A stretch of 64,000 bases of DNA from NCBI RefSeq assembly GCF_014697585.1, contig NZ_JACJSB010000018.1:1-64000 (forward strand), read 5' to 3'. The position numbers and the translations under genes were made by a program. A model generated the notes under the pieces. That model was not told the DNA's origin. It was given only the letters and a program-made list of their open reading frames with translations, and did no database searches. Position 1 is the first letter of the stretch, and every line of letters starts with the position of its first letter. This stretch comes from Dolichospermum sp. FACHB-1091 (GTDB taxonomy: Bacteria; Cyanobacteriota; Cyanobacteriia; Cyanobacteriales; Nostocaceae). Below, one piece after another: positions 17,993-25,994 of this stretch.

Positions 17993-19096
17993 ATGAAATT
18001 TCAACCTGTTTCTCATAGCTGGATAGCCCTACATCCCAAAGCTAAAGGTGTAATTCAATTTGTTGGTGGAGCTTTATTTGGCACATTTTGGCCAATGTTT
18101 TTCTATCGCTCTCTACTTCAGCGTTTATTTAATGATGGTTATACTATTGTAATTTTACCATTCAATTTTACCTTTGATCATTATGCTGAGGCTGGCTTTT
18201 TAATCAGAGAACAATATGAAATCATGCCAGAACTGGTCAGAAGAGCAATATTTGCTGGCTATGACTTTGAACCCTATCTTAAAGACCAAAACTTTTCTTG
18301 GTTAGGTCATAGTGTTGGCTGTAAATATATTGCTCTTTTGGAAGCATTTAGCACCTTACCTGAAATTTCTAAACCTAGTGATCCTGACTATAATCATGAT
18401 ATTCAAAAGCTTATAAAATTTATTGATTCTATAGTTAGATCAGGGAATCAAAAAGATTCTCCAGTTAAAATTGAAAGGAAGGTTGATAGTATTTTGGCTG
18501 ACCTCTTAATTCTGATTAATGATCTAGAAATAAAGCGTAGAGAGGCTGTAGAATTAATTAGATATTACATCGGAAACATTAATGACATCAGAAATAATAG
18601 GGCAAAAATCACTGAAACCGCAATTGGAACTTTGCAAGAAAAAGTTGAAATTAGCAGCATATTTATTAAGAATCAACCCTCTTTGCTATTAGCTCCTGCA
18701 AATACAGGTCTTGAAAGTGCTGTTCCCCAACCTTTTACACCAATTGTTATTGCTTTAGGTTTGAATGTCAAGCCAACAAAAGAGGAAACTTTTGCCTTAA
18801 TCAAGGAAGCTGGTCTATTTGATTTGATGGGATTAATTGCCTTCAAAAAAGATAAAATAGCTAAAGAAACTGTTAATTGGTTTAAGTGTTCTCTTAAAAA
18901 ACCACCTCAACATTTGCAACAAGATTTAGAGGGTGGACATTTAGAACCATTGGGTGTTCAACTGGGTAGTATTACTATCAATTTTCCAATTCCTTGTATT
19001 AAGTTTACAGAAAACCGAAATAAAAAGTTGGAAACTCCTGTAAGTCAATTATTCCAACGTTTAAAAGATCGGATTCCTACCCCTGTTCAAAAATAG
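17993..19096 (+). CDS. DUF1350-family alpha/beta-hydrolase-like protein
   Basis: The 367-residue protein has the layout of DUF1350 proteins of cyanobacteria and plastids: VIQFVGGALFGTFWPMFFYR near the N-terminus, GYTIVILPFNFTFDHYAEA, and a nucleophile-elbow-like LGHSVGCKY at about residue 104. The family resembles alpha/beta hydrolases; its substrate is not known. A long charged helical insertion (about residues 130-220) is seen. No operon partner is evident. Confidence 0.75.
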   Translation: MKFQPVSHSWIALHPKAKGVIQFVGGALFGTFWPMFFYRSLLQRLFNDGYTIVILPFNFTFDHYAEAGFLIREQYEIMPELVRRAIFAGYDFEPYLKDQNFSWLGHSVGCKYIALLEAFSTLPEISKPSDPDYNHDIQKLIKFIDSIVRSGNQKDSPVKIERKVDSILADLLILINDLEIKRREAVELIRYYIGNINDIRNNRAKITETAIGTLQEKVEISSIFIKNQPSLLLAPANTGLESAVPQPFTPIVIALGLNVKPTKEETFALIKEAGLFDLMGLIAFKKDKIAKETVNWFKCSLKKPPQHLQQDLEGGHLEPLGVQLGSITINFPIPCIKFTENRNKKLETPVSQLFQRLKDRIPTPVQK

Positions 19097-19431
19097 TGGG
19101 ATAACGAAGCGCTGCTGCAAGCAGTGCGATCGCCGATCCTGTACGGTGCGTTAATGGAGTGTAACGCACCTTATTTATGATTATTTACTGATTTCCGGTG
19201 CGTTACGCTGTCGCTAACACACCCTACTGCTACTGATAATCGTCCCAATATCCTTTAGTGCGTAAGCGTTGCGCTCCGCAGGAATCGCTCAAAATCCATT
19301 TCCTTGTGTTTCCTTAACTGGGATTAATTGCGATGCCTTTGGCGATTGCTAGGTTAAAATGAGAGAGCGATTCCTAGGTCGCGCTTCGCTATCCCATCCT
19401 TTCACCAACCCTCAGACGAGGAGATTCTCAA
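19097..19431. other. Gene-free stretch with GTGCGTTA palindromes
   Basis: This gap carries a cluster of small dispersed palindromes: GGTGCGTTA…TAACGCACC near 19144-19171 and again GGTGCGTTACGC near 19198, plus GCGATCGC-type sites. It ends in a good ribosome site (GAGGAG) for the next gene. No coding or RNA gene is recognised. Confidence 0.5.
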
Positions 19432-19650
19432 ATGCCATTGGTTGAACTCATGTCACAAATCCAGACACTGCCCAAAATTGATAAGCTTCGACTGATGCAG
19501 TTTCTCGCCACAGAACTGGTAAAAGAAGAAGATGCAAACTTCTTTGTTGCAAATCAAGAGTATCCAGTCTGGTCGCCTTACAATTGCTCTGAGGCTGCCA
19601 ACATTTTGATGAATCTTTTGGCTACAAAGGAACAAGAAAAGAATGGTTGA
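19432..19650 (+). CDS. Small antitoxin-like protein
   Basis: The 72-residue protein starts MPLVELMSQIQTLPKIDKLR, an amphipathic N-terminus like those of addiction-module antitoxins, and ends in a helical tail. A GAGGAG ribosome site precedes the ATG by eight bases. Its stop codon overlaps the ATG of the next small gene (TGATG), so the two are translationally coupled. An antitoxin role is inferred from form only. Confidence 0.5.
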   Translation: MPLVELMSQIQTLPKIDKLRLMQFLATELVKEEDANFFVANQEYPVWSPYNCSEAANILMNLLATKEQEKNG

Positions 19651-19817
19651 TGCTCAAGTCGGTTCATTATATTGGTTCACCTATTGGCGCTGTTGTTGTT
19701 GGCTATACTGAAGATGATCGCCATCAAATTTGGTTGAGTGTTAAGCCCAGTGTGTTACAGAAAGCATTGGTACATCTCAAAATTCCCGCAACAAGCGATC
19801 GATCATCAGCAGCATAA
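19650..19817 (+). CDS. 55-residue protein coupled to the preceding gene
   Basis: Starting at an ATG that overlaps the upstream stop, this frame reads MLKSVHYIGSPIGAVVVGYT then EDDRHQIWLSVKPSVLQKAL and ends about 15 residues later. The composition is protein-like and the coupling suggests a two-gene unit with 19432-19650. I do not recognise a family. It could be a toxin partner or simply a conserved small protein; the evidence is context and codon pattern only. Confidence 0.45.
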   Translation: MLKSVHYIGSPIGAVVVGYTEDDRHQIWLSVKPSVLQKALVHLKIPATSDRSSAA

Positions 19818-19861
19818 CGATCCAAATGTACACCAAGCACACTAAGATTCACTGTTATTGT

Positions 19862-20245
19862 TCAGGCAGCTTTTTGAGAATTTTGATAAGATGGTTCAGC
19901 CAGAATTGGTTCAACATCCTGGCTTTTGTCTCTTTGGATAAATTCATCTAGTAATTGAAAAAAGTAATCAAATGCAGCTTTTTCATCAATACAGGTCAGT
20001 AAAATAATTTTATCCCAAGCGTTAACAGTATGAATAGATAAGCGGTTTTGTAGCCAAGGTTGAAAGTTTTTATAAAAATCACTTTCAGTTTCAGTATTAG
20101 TAAGACCTAATTCAGAGCGAGAGAAGCGATATCCCAAAATAAACATCCGTAAATTACTGATAGATGCTGTTCCCAAATATAAGCCTGGTTTGGTTTTAAT
20201 TTTTTCGAGTAAATTAAATAATGTACTCATTGATTTTAACTCCAT
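19862..20245 (-). CDS. Putative immunity-like partner of papain-fold toxin
   Basis: The 127-residue protein contains LLEKIKTKPGLYLGTASISN and a helical core (MFILGYRFSRSELGLTN, AFDYFFQLLDEFI). KPGLYLG…L..F..GY is a pattern seen in small proteins encoded next to polymorphic-type toxins. It begins nine bases after the papain-like gene, in the same orientation, the usual order toxin then immunity. The assignment rests on that context. Confidence 0.5.
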   Translation of the reverse strand: MELKSMSTLFNLLEKIKTKPGLYLGTASISNLRMFILGYRFSRSELGLTNTETESDFYKNFQPWLQNRLSIHTVNAWDKIILLTCIDEKAAFDYFFQLLDEFIQRDKSQDVEPILAEPSYQNSQKAA

Positions 20246-20254
20246 TAAAAATTT

Positions 20255-20638
20255 TCAAAATTCTTCTATTACTTCTATTTTAAACTCATTAGATAGAGAG
20301 GTAAAATCTTGAATCCAGTCATCTGGGTATAGTCCTTCTGGGGAAAGGTTGTCGAAAATTTTGCCAAAAACTTCAACACCATAATGAACGCCATTTTCCG
20401 TAATAGTTTCAAAGCAACCTTGTTTTTCTAAGCGATAACTCAAAATAAAGTCTTCATTGTCGTATATAGTCGAAAGTCGCCAAAGTTTACCAGAAATTTT
20501 ACGTTGTTTTAGCCACTGTTTGAGTGTTTTGGCACATTCTTGGCAATGAAGTAATGGAAATCGAATGACAAGATTACCAATTGCTTGATGAATTTCAGCA
20601 ATGTCTAAATCATCCGGTAAATTATTCAGAAACAGCAC
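20255..20638 (-). CDS. Papain-like fold (Tox-PL-type) toxin domain protein
   Basis: The 127-residue protein is essentially one domain: a Cys-bearing helix (LLHCQECAKTLKQWLKQR, Cys32/Cys35), a GKLWRLSTIYDNEDFILSYR segment, then GVHYGVEVFGKIFDNLSPEG with His85 and Asp96. This Cys, His, Asp order with HYGV.V...IFDN is that of papain-like fold toxins found at the C-termini of polymorphic toxins. Here it stands as a free-standing protein with no secretion or RHS domain attached. Activity (protease, deamidase or other) cannot be told. Confidence 0.65.
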   Translation of the reverse strand: MLFLNNLPDDLDIAEIHQAIGNLVIRFPLLHCQECAKTLKQWLKQRKISGKLWRLSTIYDNEDFILSYRLEKQGCFETITENGVHYGVEVFGKIFDNLSPEGLYPDDWIQDFTSLSNEFKIEVIEEF

Positions 20639-20703
20639 CTCCTAAAAAATGTTGATCTTATTTTACAATACATTCGCCTCGCTAATATTGGGTTAATGCA
20701 ATC

Positions 20704-21150
20704 ATGAGAGAGCAAGCAATGATAAATTTTCATCTAGCATCTATTTATGCAGATAAACTACTGCGTACTATGCGTACCATGCGCGATAAATTACCATTTG
20801 ACCCCTATACAGAAGTGGTAATGGCATTACATGATGCACTGGCATATTCTAACCGTTGGATTGACTATAATACCAGTCAATACCAGGGAGTTTTTGAATT
20901 ACTTACATCTCTAGTAAATCAACAAACAATCAACAATTCATCAGTGGAAACAGCAATTTTAACTTTAGAAAACTTAGGCTTTAATACCCTACCATTTGGG
21001 CTAACAATTGATGAAAACCTGGATATAGATACAGGGGTTTCCGCTCTTATGAGGTACATCTTAAGCCCCCTCCTCGCTTGCGGGGAGGGGGTTGGGGGTG
21101 GGGTTCTTGTACCTCATAACATCGGGAAGTGCTGTAAAGATGAGGAATAA
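20704..21150 (+). CDS. Uncharacterised protein with repeat-derived C-terminus
   Basis: The first 110 or so residues (from MINFHLASIYADKLLRTMRT; the ATG at 20719 may be the true start) look like a helical protein of unknown family. After GLTIDENLDID the frame runs into a palindromic intergenic repeat (21049-21140), which supplies the last 30 residues (MRYILSPLLACGEGVGGG…). A fragment matching the pre-repeat end, GFNTLEFGVTLDESLDIA, occurs at 22291-22363, so the native C-terminus has probably been lost to the insertion. Confidence 0.5.
   Translation: MREQAMINFHLASIYADKLLRTMRTMRDKLPFDPYTEVVMALHDALAYSNRWIDYNTSQYQGVFELLTSLVNQQTINNSSVETAILTLENLGFNTLPFGLTIDENLDIDTGVSALMRYILSPLLACGEGVGGGVLVPHNIGKCCKDEE
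21049..21140. repeat. ATGAGGTACA palindromic repeat, copy 1
   Basis: ATGAGGTACA at 21049-21058 is mirrored by TTGTACCTCAT at 21107-21117, followed by ACATCGGGAAGTGCTGTAA. A second copy with the same ends and same trailing sequence lies at 50020-50107, but with an unrelated hairpin inside. Here the interior is a C-rich/G-rich stem. The shared ends and differing cores suggest a small mobile palindromic repeat. Confidence 0.7.
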
Positions 21151-21218
21151 TACTAAATCAATGATAAATTCTTGGTAAATTACTATGGCATTTATCAAAA
21201 ATAATTTTGTAAATATTT

Positions 21219-22166
21219 TCAATATTTACTATTTCCTGTAACCATCAAATTAATCATAATATCAATAACACTGGCCACACAGGGAATAGCAATAGCATTA
21301 CCAGTCAATTTCCTCATAGTTTGATAACTTCCCACTATTTGATAAGATTCAGGAAAACCTTGTAATCTCAACATTTCCCTTTCAGTTAACCTTCTTTCTC
21401 CATTAACTAATAGATAATTATAGGATGCTCCTGCTCTTAATGCACAAGAATAAGGATATACACTAATATTACCAGATTTATTTTCATGCCATATCGTTGG
21501 TTGATCATCTTGTTGATTAGGTTTAACTTTTTGTAACCGATTTTGTCTAATCTTTTCCGAAGCATAATAAAAGTCAGAAACGGAATTTTCTAATATTGTT
21601 GATAATGGTTGCATGGGAATTTTTATCAATGGCCATTTAAACCTCTCATAATGATGTTGATTTTTAAAACCTATAATTAAGATTCTTTCTCGTTTTTGTG
21701 GTAGTCCAAAATTTAAAGCATTAACAATTTTATAATCTGTGTAATATCCTAAATCTTGTAAACTATCAATAATGATTTTTAATGTTTTTCCCTGTTGATG
21801 TCCTTGTAACTGTTTGACATTTTCTAATATAAAAGCTGTGGGTTGTTTAGCTTGAATAATTCTAGCAATATCAAAAAATAATGTACCTCTGGTATCCGCA
21901 AAACCTTTAAGTTCTCCACAAATACTAAAAGGTTGACAGGGAAAACCAGCCAATAATATATCATGTTCTGGAATATCATTTTCATTAATTTTAGTAATGT
22001 CTCCTGCTGGAGTTTCTCCAAAATTTGCTGTATATATTTTTTGGGAGTCTATATCAATATCACTAGAAAAAACACATTGAGAGGAAATATTATACTGATT
22101 ACAAATCATTTCAACGGCTATTCTAAATCCCCCTGTACCACAAAACAAATCTATGAATTTCATCAT
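21219..22166 (-). CDS. DNA (cytosine-5) methyltransferase
   Basis: The 315-residue enzyme has the ordered m5C motifs: FIDLFCGTGGFR (I), FSSDID (II), GFPCQPFSICG with the catalytic Cys (IV), ENVKQL (VI), RERILIIGF (VIII) and KLTGNAIAIPC (IX-X). A short variable region sits before LRLQGFPESY. I start at the ATGATG at 22166 because a GAGG ribosome site lies six bases upstream. No restriction endonuclease gene adjoins it, so it is an orphan or a stand-alone protective/regulatory methylase. The target sequence cannot be read from the protein. Confidence 0.9.
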   Translation of the reverse strand: MMKFIDLFCGTGGFRIAVEMICNQYNISSQCVFSSDIDIDSQKIYTANFGETPAGDITKINENDIPEHDILLAGFPCQPFSICGELKGFADTRGTLFFDIARIIQAKQPTAFILENVKQLQGHQQGKTLKIIIDSLQDLGYYTDYKIVNALNFGLPQKRERILIIGFKNQHHYERFKWPLIKIPMQPLSTILENSVSDFYYASEKIRQNRLQKVKPNQQDDQPTIWHENKSGNISVYPYSCALRAGASYNYLLVNGERRLTEREMLRLQGFPESYQIVGSYQTMRKLTGNAIAIPCVASVIDIMINLMVTGNSKY

Positions 22167-22290
22167 TTTTATCCTCATTGTTAAATATTGATATACACAT
22201 GATTTTAAGCTGATATTATAATACTTATTATTTCAGTATACAGCAAATTCTGTAGGGTGCGTTAATCAAATAGAGTTCTTTATAAAAATC

Positions 22291-22363
22291 CGGGTTTAAT
22301 ACGCTAGAATTTGGGGTAACACTTGATGAAAGCCTGGATATCGCTAAAAACAACTTTTTAAAA
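22291..22363 (+). pseudogene. Fragment matching the end of the 20704 gene
   Basis: The frame reads KSGFNTLEFGVTLDESLDIA then KNNFLK and a stop that overlaps the ATG of the next gene. It matches GFNTLPFGLTIDENLDID of the protein at 20704-21150, with a stop codon just upstream, so only the C-terminal piece of a paralogue survives. It probably preserves the original C-terminus of that family. Confidence 0.6.
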
Positions 22364-23187
22364 TGAAAACAGACAGCATATTTTACCGATTGTTTCAAGA
22401 AATACCTAGCATATTTTTTGAACTGATTGGTAACTCCCCCCAACTAGCCGAACTTTATCAATTTTCATCAGTTGAAGTCAAACAAACAGCCTTGAGAATA
22501 GATGGAGTTTTCTTACCTAACCAAAATACAGATAACCCCATCTACTTTTTAGAAGTACAATTTCAATCAGACAAGGATCTCTACCATAGACTTTTTAGCG
22601 AAATATTTCTTTACATTCGCCAAAACAACCCCAAAAATCACTGGAGTGCGGTAGTTATCTATCCAACCAGCAGCATAGATACAAGAGATATTCAGCATTA
22701 TCAAGAATTTTTCACCAGTCAACGAGTCCGAGTTATTTATCTCGATGAATTAGCAGAAACAACATCTTTACCCATTGGGATTGCTACAATAAAACTAATC
22801 ATCGCTAACCCAGATAATTCCATTACCCAAGCTAGAGAATTAATCACTAGAACTAAAGAAGAGATCAATTCTCAACTTCAACAGCAACAACTATTACAAA
22901 TCATCGAGACAATTTTAATTTACAAGTTTCCAAGAATGAATAGGGAGGAAATAGAAGCTATGTTTGGATTAAGTGAGTTAAAACAAACCCGATTTTATCA
23001 AGAAGCAAAAGAAGAGGGAAAGGAAGAAGGAATAGAAGTAGGTGAACGCAAAGCCAAGTTAGACGCAGTTCCTGGGTTGATCGCATTGGGTTTAACTAGA
23101 GAACAAATCGCACAGGTTTTAAATTTAAGTTTGGCAGAAATTAGCGAGATTATTCAACAACAAAATATCAACACAAAGGACAAATAA
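22363..23187 (+). CDS. DUF2887 / Rpn-like PD-(D/E)xK protein
   Basis: The 274-residue protein begins MKTDSIFYRLFQEIPSIFFE and has ALRIDGVFLPN…PIYFLEVQFQSDKDLYHRLF, in which D…E-x-Q forms a PD-(D/E)xK-like site of the Rpn/DUF2887 group. The end (GEEIGERKAKLDAVPGLIALG-type, LTREQIAQVLNLSLAEI) is the helix-rich tail typical of the family. Rpn proteins are transposase-related nucleases that promote recombination in E. coli; the role in cyanobacteria, where they are common, is unknown. Confidence 0.85.
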   Translation: MKTDSIFYRLFQEIPSIFFELIGNSPQLAELYQFSSVEVKQTALRIDGVFLPNQNTDNPIYFLEVQFQSDKDLYHRLFSEIFLYIRQNNPKNHWSAVVIYPTSSIDTRDIQHYQEFFTSQRVRVIYLDELAETTSLPIGIATIKLIIANPDNSITQARELITRTKEEINSQLQQQQLLQIIETILIYKFPRMNREEIEAMFGLSELKQTRFYQEAKEEGKEEGIEVGERKAKLDAVPGLIALGLTREQIAQVLNLSLAEISEIIQQQNINTKDK

Positions 23188-23226
23188 AAAGGATTTAATC
23201 AGTGTAACCCTAACCAAACTTTTCCT

Positions 23227-23979
23227 CTATTTTTTCTCCTGTACAGAATCAGATAATATACTGTGCATTTTAACGACTGCACCAATTACGGCTATTGCTG
23301 GTGCGAGAAATCCTTTTTCTGTTACTTGTGCTACAATTGTCCCCAATTCACCAATTAATTCTTCCTGTTCTGGCCGAGTTCCCCAACGAATTAAGGCCAT
23401 GGGTGTATCTAAACTCAATCCAGCTACAGTTAACTGCTCTACAATGTAGGGTAAATTGTGTATACCCATATAAATTACGATGGTTTCTGAACCATGGGCT
23501 ATGGCTGGCCAATTTACCTGGGGTTTATACTTACCAGCAGATTCATGTCCAGTCACGAAAGTTACAGAAGAACTATAAAGACGATGGGTCAAAGGAATAC
23601 CAGCATAGGCCGCTGCGGCTATTCCTGATGTAATCCCTGGTATAACTTCTACGGGAATCCCTGCGGCTACCAATTCTGCCATTTCTTCCCCACCACGACC
23701 GAAAATAAAGGGATCACCACCTTTGAGTCTGACGACGGTATCATGATTTGCCGCCTTCTCTATCAGTAATTCTGTGGTAGCTTCTTGTAATAAAGAATGT
23801 CTACCCATGCGTTTACCCGCGTTAATTTGTTCTGCTGCGGGATTAATCATATTTAATACTTCTGGACTTACCAAAGCATCATATATGACTACATCTGCAC
23901 AAGCTAATAAATCTTTTCCCTTGATGGTCATGAGTCCAGGATCTCCAGGACCTGCACCAACTAAATAAACTTTACCCAA
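23227..23979 (-). CDS. cobA: Uroporphyrinogen-III C-methyltransferase
   Basis: The 250-residue protein starts MGKVYLVGAGPGDPGLMTIKG and has the SUMT motifs VVRLKGGDPFIFGRGGEE, VEVIPGITSGIAAAAY and PLTHRLYSSSVTFVTGHE. It adds methyl groups from S-adenosylmethionine at C2 and C7 of uroporphyrinogen III to make precorrin-2, the branch point to siroheme. It overlaps the sirohydrochlorin chelatase gene by eight bases, forming a siroheme operon. Siroheme serves nitrite and sulfite reductases. Confidence 0.95.
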   Translation of the reverse strand: MGKVYLVGAGPGDPGLMTIKGKDLLACADVVIYDALVSPEVLNMINPAAEQINAGKRMGRHSLLQEATTELLIEKAANHDTVVRLKGGDPFIFGRGGEEMAELVAAGIPVEVIPGITSGIAAAAYAGIPLTHRLYSSSVTFVTGHESAGKYKPQVNWPAIAHGSETIVIYMGIHNLPYIVEQLTVAGLSLDTPMALIRWGTRPEQEELIGELGTIVAQVTEKGFLAPAIAVIGAVVKMHSILSDSVQEKK

Positions 23980-24706
23980 AAACTTTTTCCCCTTCTTTGA
24001 TCAAATCCCCGATTAAATCAGCAAATTCTCGACTTGTTCCTAAAGGTGGTGCGAGTTGAAAAGTTACTGATGGAAACTCCAATTTTAGCGTTTCTACTGC
24101 CAAAGCGATCGCATCAGTTATGCCACCTGTAAATAAAAAATAGGGAAAAATCGCAATTTGTTTATAACCAGCGGTAATCAATTCCTTGACTCTTAGTTCT
24201 AAACTGGGAGATACAGACCAATAAGCTGTAAATGCACCCACACTAGCTGCTATATTTTCTACAGGGGCATGAGAACCAGGACGACGACTACCATGAGCTA
24301 GGATAATTGATACATCAGCTTTTACTGTCATCATCATCCTAAAAACAAATTTTTCTAACCCAGGATAACTACCGACATGAGGACATAATTCTATTTTTAT
24401 GCTTTCATTTATTACCTCTTGTGCCAGTGCTATTTCTGCGGGAATATCAGTCATGAGATGAAATCCCGGTAACAAAAATAGGGGGATAATTTGGACTATT
24501 TTACAGCCAAAAGCCGCAACTTGACCAGCGAAATCTTGAATTTGTTGATGTAAAGGTTGGATATTGGCCTCTAGAGTAGCAATACCTATCAAGTTTTCCC
24601 CTTGGGGTAACATCTCACTTAACAGCTTCGCTAATTGCTGCATGGCCAAATCTGGACGAGGATCACGACTTCCGTGAGATACTAAAAGATAAGCTGTGTT
24701 AGTCAT
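23972..24706 (-). CDS. Sirohydrochlorin chelatase (CbiX/SirB family)
   Basis: The 244-residue protein begins TNTAYLLVSHGSRDPRPDLA, the SHGSR motif of CbiX-type chelatases, and has a second ILAHGSRRPGS in its C-terminal half, so it is the two-domain form. The HG residues supply the metal-binding His. It inserts Fe(II) (or Co(II)) into sirohydrochlorin, the step after CobA in siroheme synthesis. It is the first gene of the two-gene operon; with cobA overlapping downstream, iron insertion is the likely job. Confidence 0.9.
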   Translation of the reverse strand: MTNTAYLLVSHGSRDPRPDLAMQQLAKLLSEMLPQGENLIGIATLEANIQPLHQQIQDFAGQVAAFGCKIVQIIPLFLLPGFHLMTDIPAEIALAQEVINESIKIELCPHVGSYPGLEKFVFRMMMTVKADVSIILAHGSRRPGSHAPVENIAASVGAFTAYWSVSPSLELRVKELITAGYKQIAIFPYFLFTGGITDAIALAVETLKLEFPSVTFQLAPPLGTSREFADLIGDLIKEGEKVFG

Positions 24707-24742
24707 TAGTTAATTGTCATTGGTAAAATTCCTACCTATTCC

Positions 24743-25123
24743 CTATTTTTGTTCAGCATTGTAAGTATAAAATTGATTCAATGCTCCCACAGTTTCAAAT
24801 TTGTAACCTGGTATCCACGAATCAAGTTTAATTTCACTTCTATAAATACTAAAGATTATATAGTCTTGTCGGTTGGTTGTACTGGTAATAAGTTCTTTAA
24901 TTTGTGGTTTAACCGATTGAAGCATTTGATTACAATCAACTTTAATTAATCTTTCCAAGAAATTGGGAGTCTTTTGACATACATCAGTTTCTAAGTATGT
25001 TGTCAGCTTGTGAACTGCATACTTTTCATACTCAATCTGATTGGGGTTGGTTTTCGCCATAATCACTCCTAATATAGTAACACTTACTGCTCCTACACTG
25101 ATGAGAGTAGCTAAAAGTTTCAT
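24743..25123 (-). CDS. DUF4359 small membrane-associated protein
   Basis: The 126-residue protein has a single N-terminal hydrophobic segment (LLATLISVGAVSVTILGVIM) followed by a soluble domain with NPNQIEYEKYAVHKLTTYL and two cysteines (VCQKTP, VDCNQM). NPN..YE.YA…L…..C is the DUF4359 pattern. The mature part is probably periplasmic or lumenal. The function is unknown. It precedes the siroheme genes in the same direction but with its own 36-base gap. Confidence 0.7.
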   Translation of the reverse strand: MKLLATLISVGAVSVTILGVIMAKTNPNQIEYEKYAVHKLTTYLETDVCQKTPNFLERLIKVDCNQMLQSVKPQIKELITSTTNRQDYIIFSIYRSEIKLDSWIPGYKFETVGALNQFYTYNAEQK

Positions 25124-25245
25124 ATTTCAACTTGAGGTGGGTAGTTGTTGGTCTTTAAAAGACTAACAAGAAAATTATCTAAATTTCCGACAAAAAAGCT
25201 TGATCATTTTTTTAGTTAGTGCTATTATTGAAAAATAAGTTAAAT

Positions 25246-25319
25246 GGCGAGCGTAGCCAAGTGGTTAAGGCAGTGGTTTGTGGTACCACCATTCGTGGGT
25301 TCGAGTCCCATCGTTCGCC
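25246..25319 (+). tRNA. trnH: tRNA-His (GTG)
   Basis: A full cloverleaf folds from GCGAGCG (after the encoded G at -1) paired with CGTTCGC, a D arm (AGCCAAGTGGTTAAGGC), an anticodon loop TTGTGGT with anticodon GTG, and a T arm GTGGG-TTCGAGT-CCCAT. The G at 25246 pairs with C73 at 25319, the identity element of histidine tRNA. CCA is not encoded. Confidence 0.97.
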
Positions 25320-25383
25320 CTGAAAAGGTTTACTATCTGAGGGCATCAATTGCCTCATAGATGAGTCACTGAAAAGCCCACAC

Positions 25384-25956
25384 TTACCTGAAAGGGATTG
25401 TGTGGAGTACGTCACCACTGTGAGATATATTCAACAAGTTTCTGGCTGATTCTAAATTGGTAGTGAGGGGATAGATTTTCTCTGGTGGCAAAATTATGAG
25501 CGGATTTTTGCTATCAGATGGTGAAGAGAGAGTATTTCTAGATTGACGGCGTTTTTGGGAGTCCAATTTTTGACTGTTGCGAGTGCGTTGGCTGGTTTTT
25601 TGTGTCTCTCTTGAGGTTTGAAGTGAGTAAAAAATTACGAAAGAACCCGCAGCACAACATACAGCGATCGCTATTACTAACCATAGAGGTATAGAATTAC
25701 TAGAATCGGAAAATGTGGAAATATTGGATTGAATAGTTAAAAATGGGGCTTCTTCTTGTGCTTTATCTGGCACATAGCCAGTGTAACTCAATTGCTGATA
25801 GGCAATAATAGTAACTCCTATAGGAATTAAGAACAAACTCAAAAAGCAGACACAAGGCGATTTCATCAGTATATTTGCAGATAATTTGATATTGGTTGAG
25901 TTTTTTTTAGACTCTTGCTGATTATCCATCGCGTTAATCACACTAATTATAATCAT
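25384..25956 (-). CDS. Membrane protein of unknown function, two transmembrane segments
   Basis: The protein (190 residues from the first ATG; MDNQQESKK at 25929 is an equally good start) has two hydrophobic segments, CVCFLSLFLIPIGVTIIAY and LWLVIAIAVCCAAGSFVIFY, separated by about 40 residues, and a basic, Ser/Arg-rich C-terminal tail (TSRETQKTSQRTRNSQKLDS). I do not recognise a family. It lies between the tRNA and ddl. Confidence 0.6.
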   Translation of the reverse strand: MIIISVINAMDNQQESKKNSTNIKLSANILMKSPCVCFLSLFLIPIGVTIIAYQQLSYTGYVPDKAQEEAPFLTIQSNISTFSDSSNSIPLWLVIAIAVCCAAGSFVIFYSLQTSRETQKTSQRTRNSQKLDSQKRRQSRNTLSSPSDSKNPLIILPPEKIYPLTTNLESARNLLNISHSGDVLHTIPFR

Positions 25957-25994
25957 AACCAGAGGAAAATAAATATTTTCCTCCTGATATCCTG

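Noticed and set aside
24707..24742. Cobalamin riboswitch ahead of the siroheme genes
   Set aside because: The 36-base gap is too short and has no conserved elements of a riboswitch.
25212..25418. Minus-strand 68-codon frame
   Set aside because: It runs through the tRNA-His gene in antisense and has no protein-like features.
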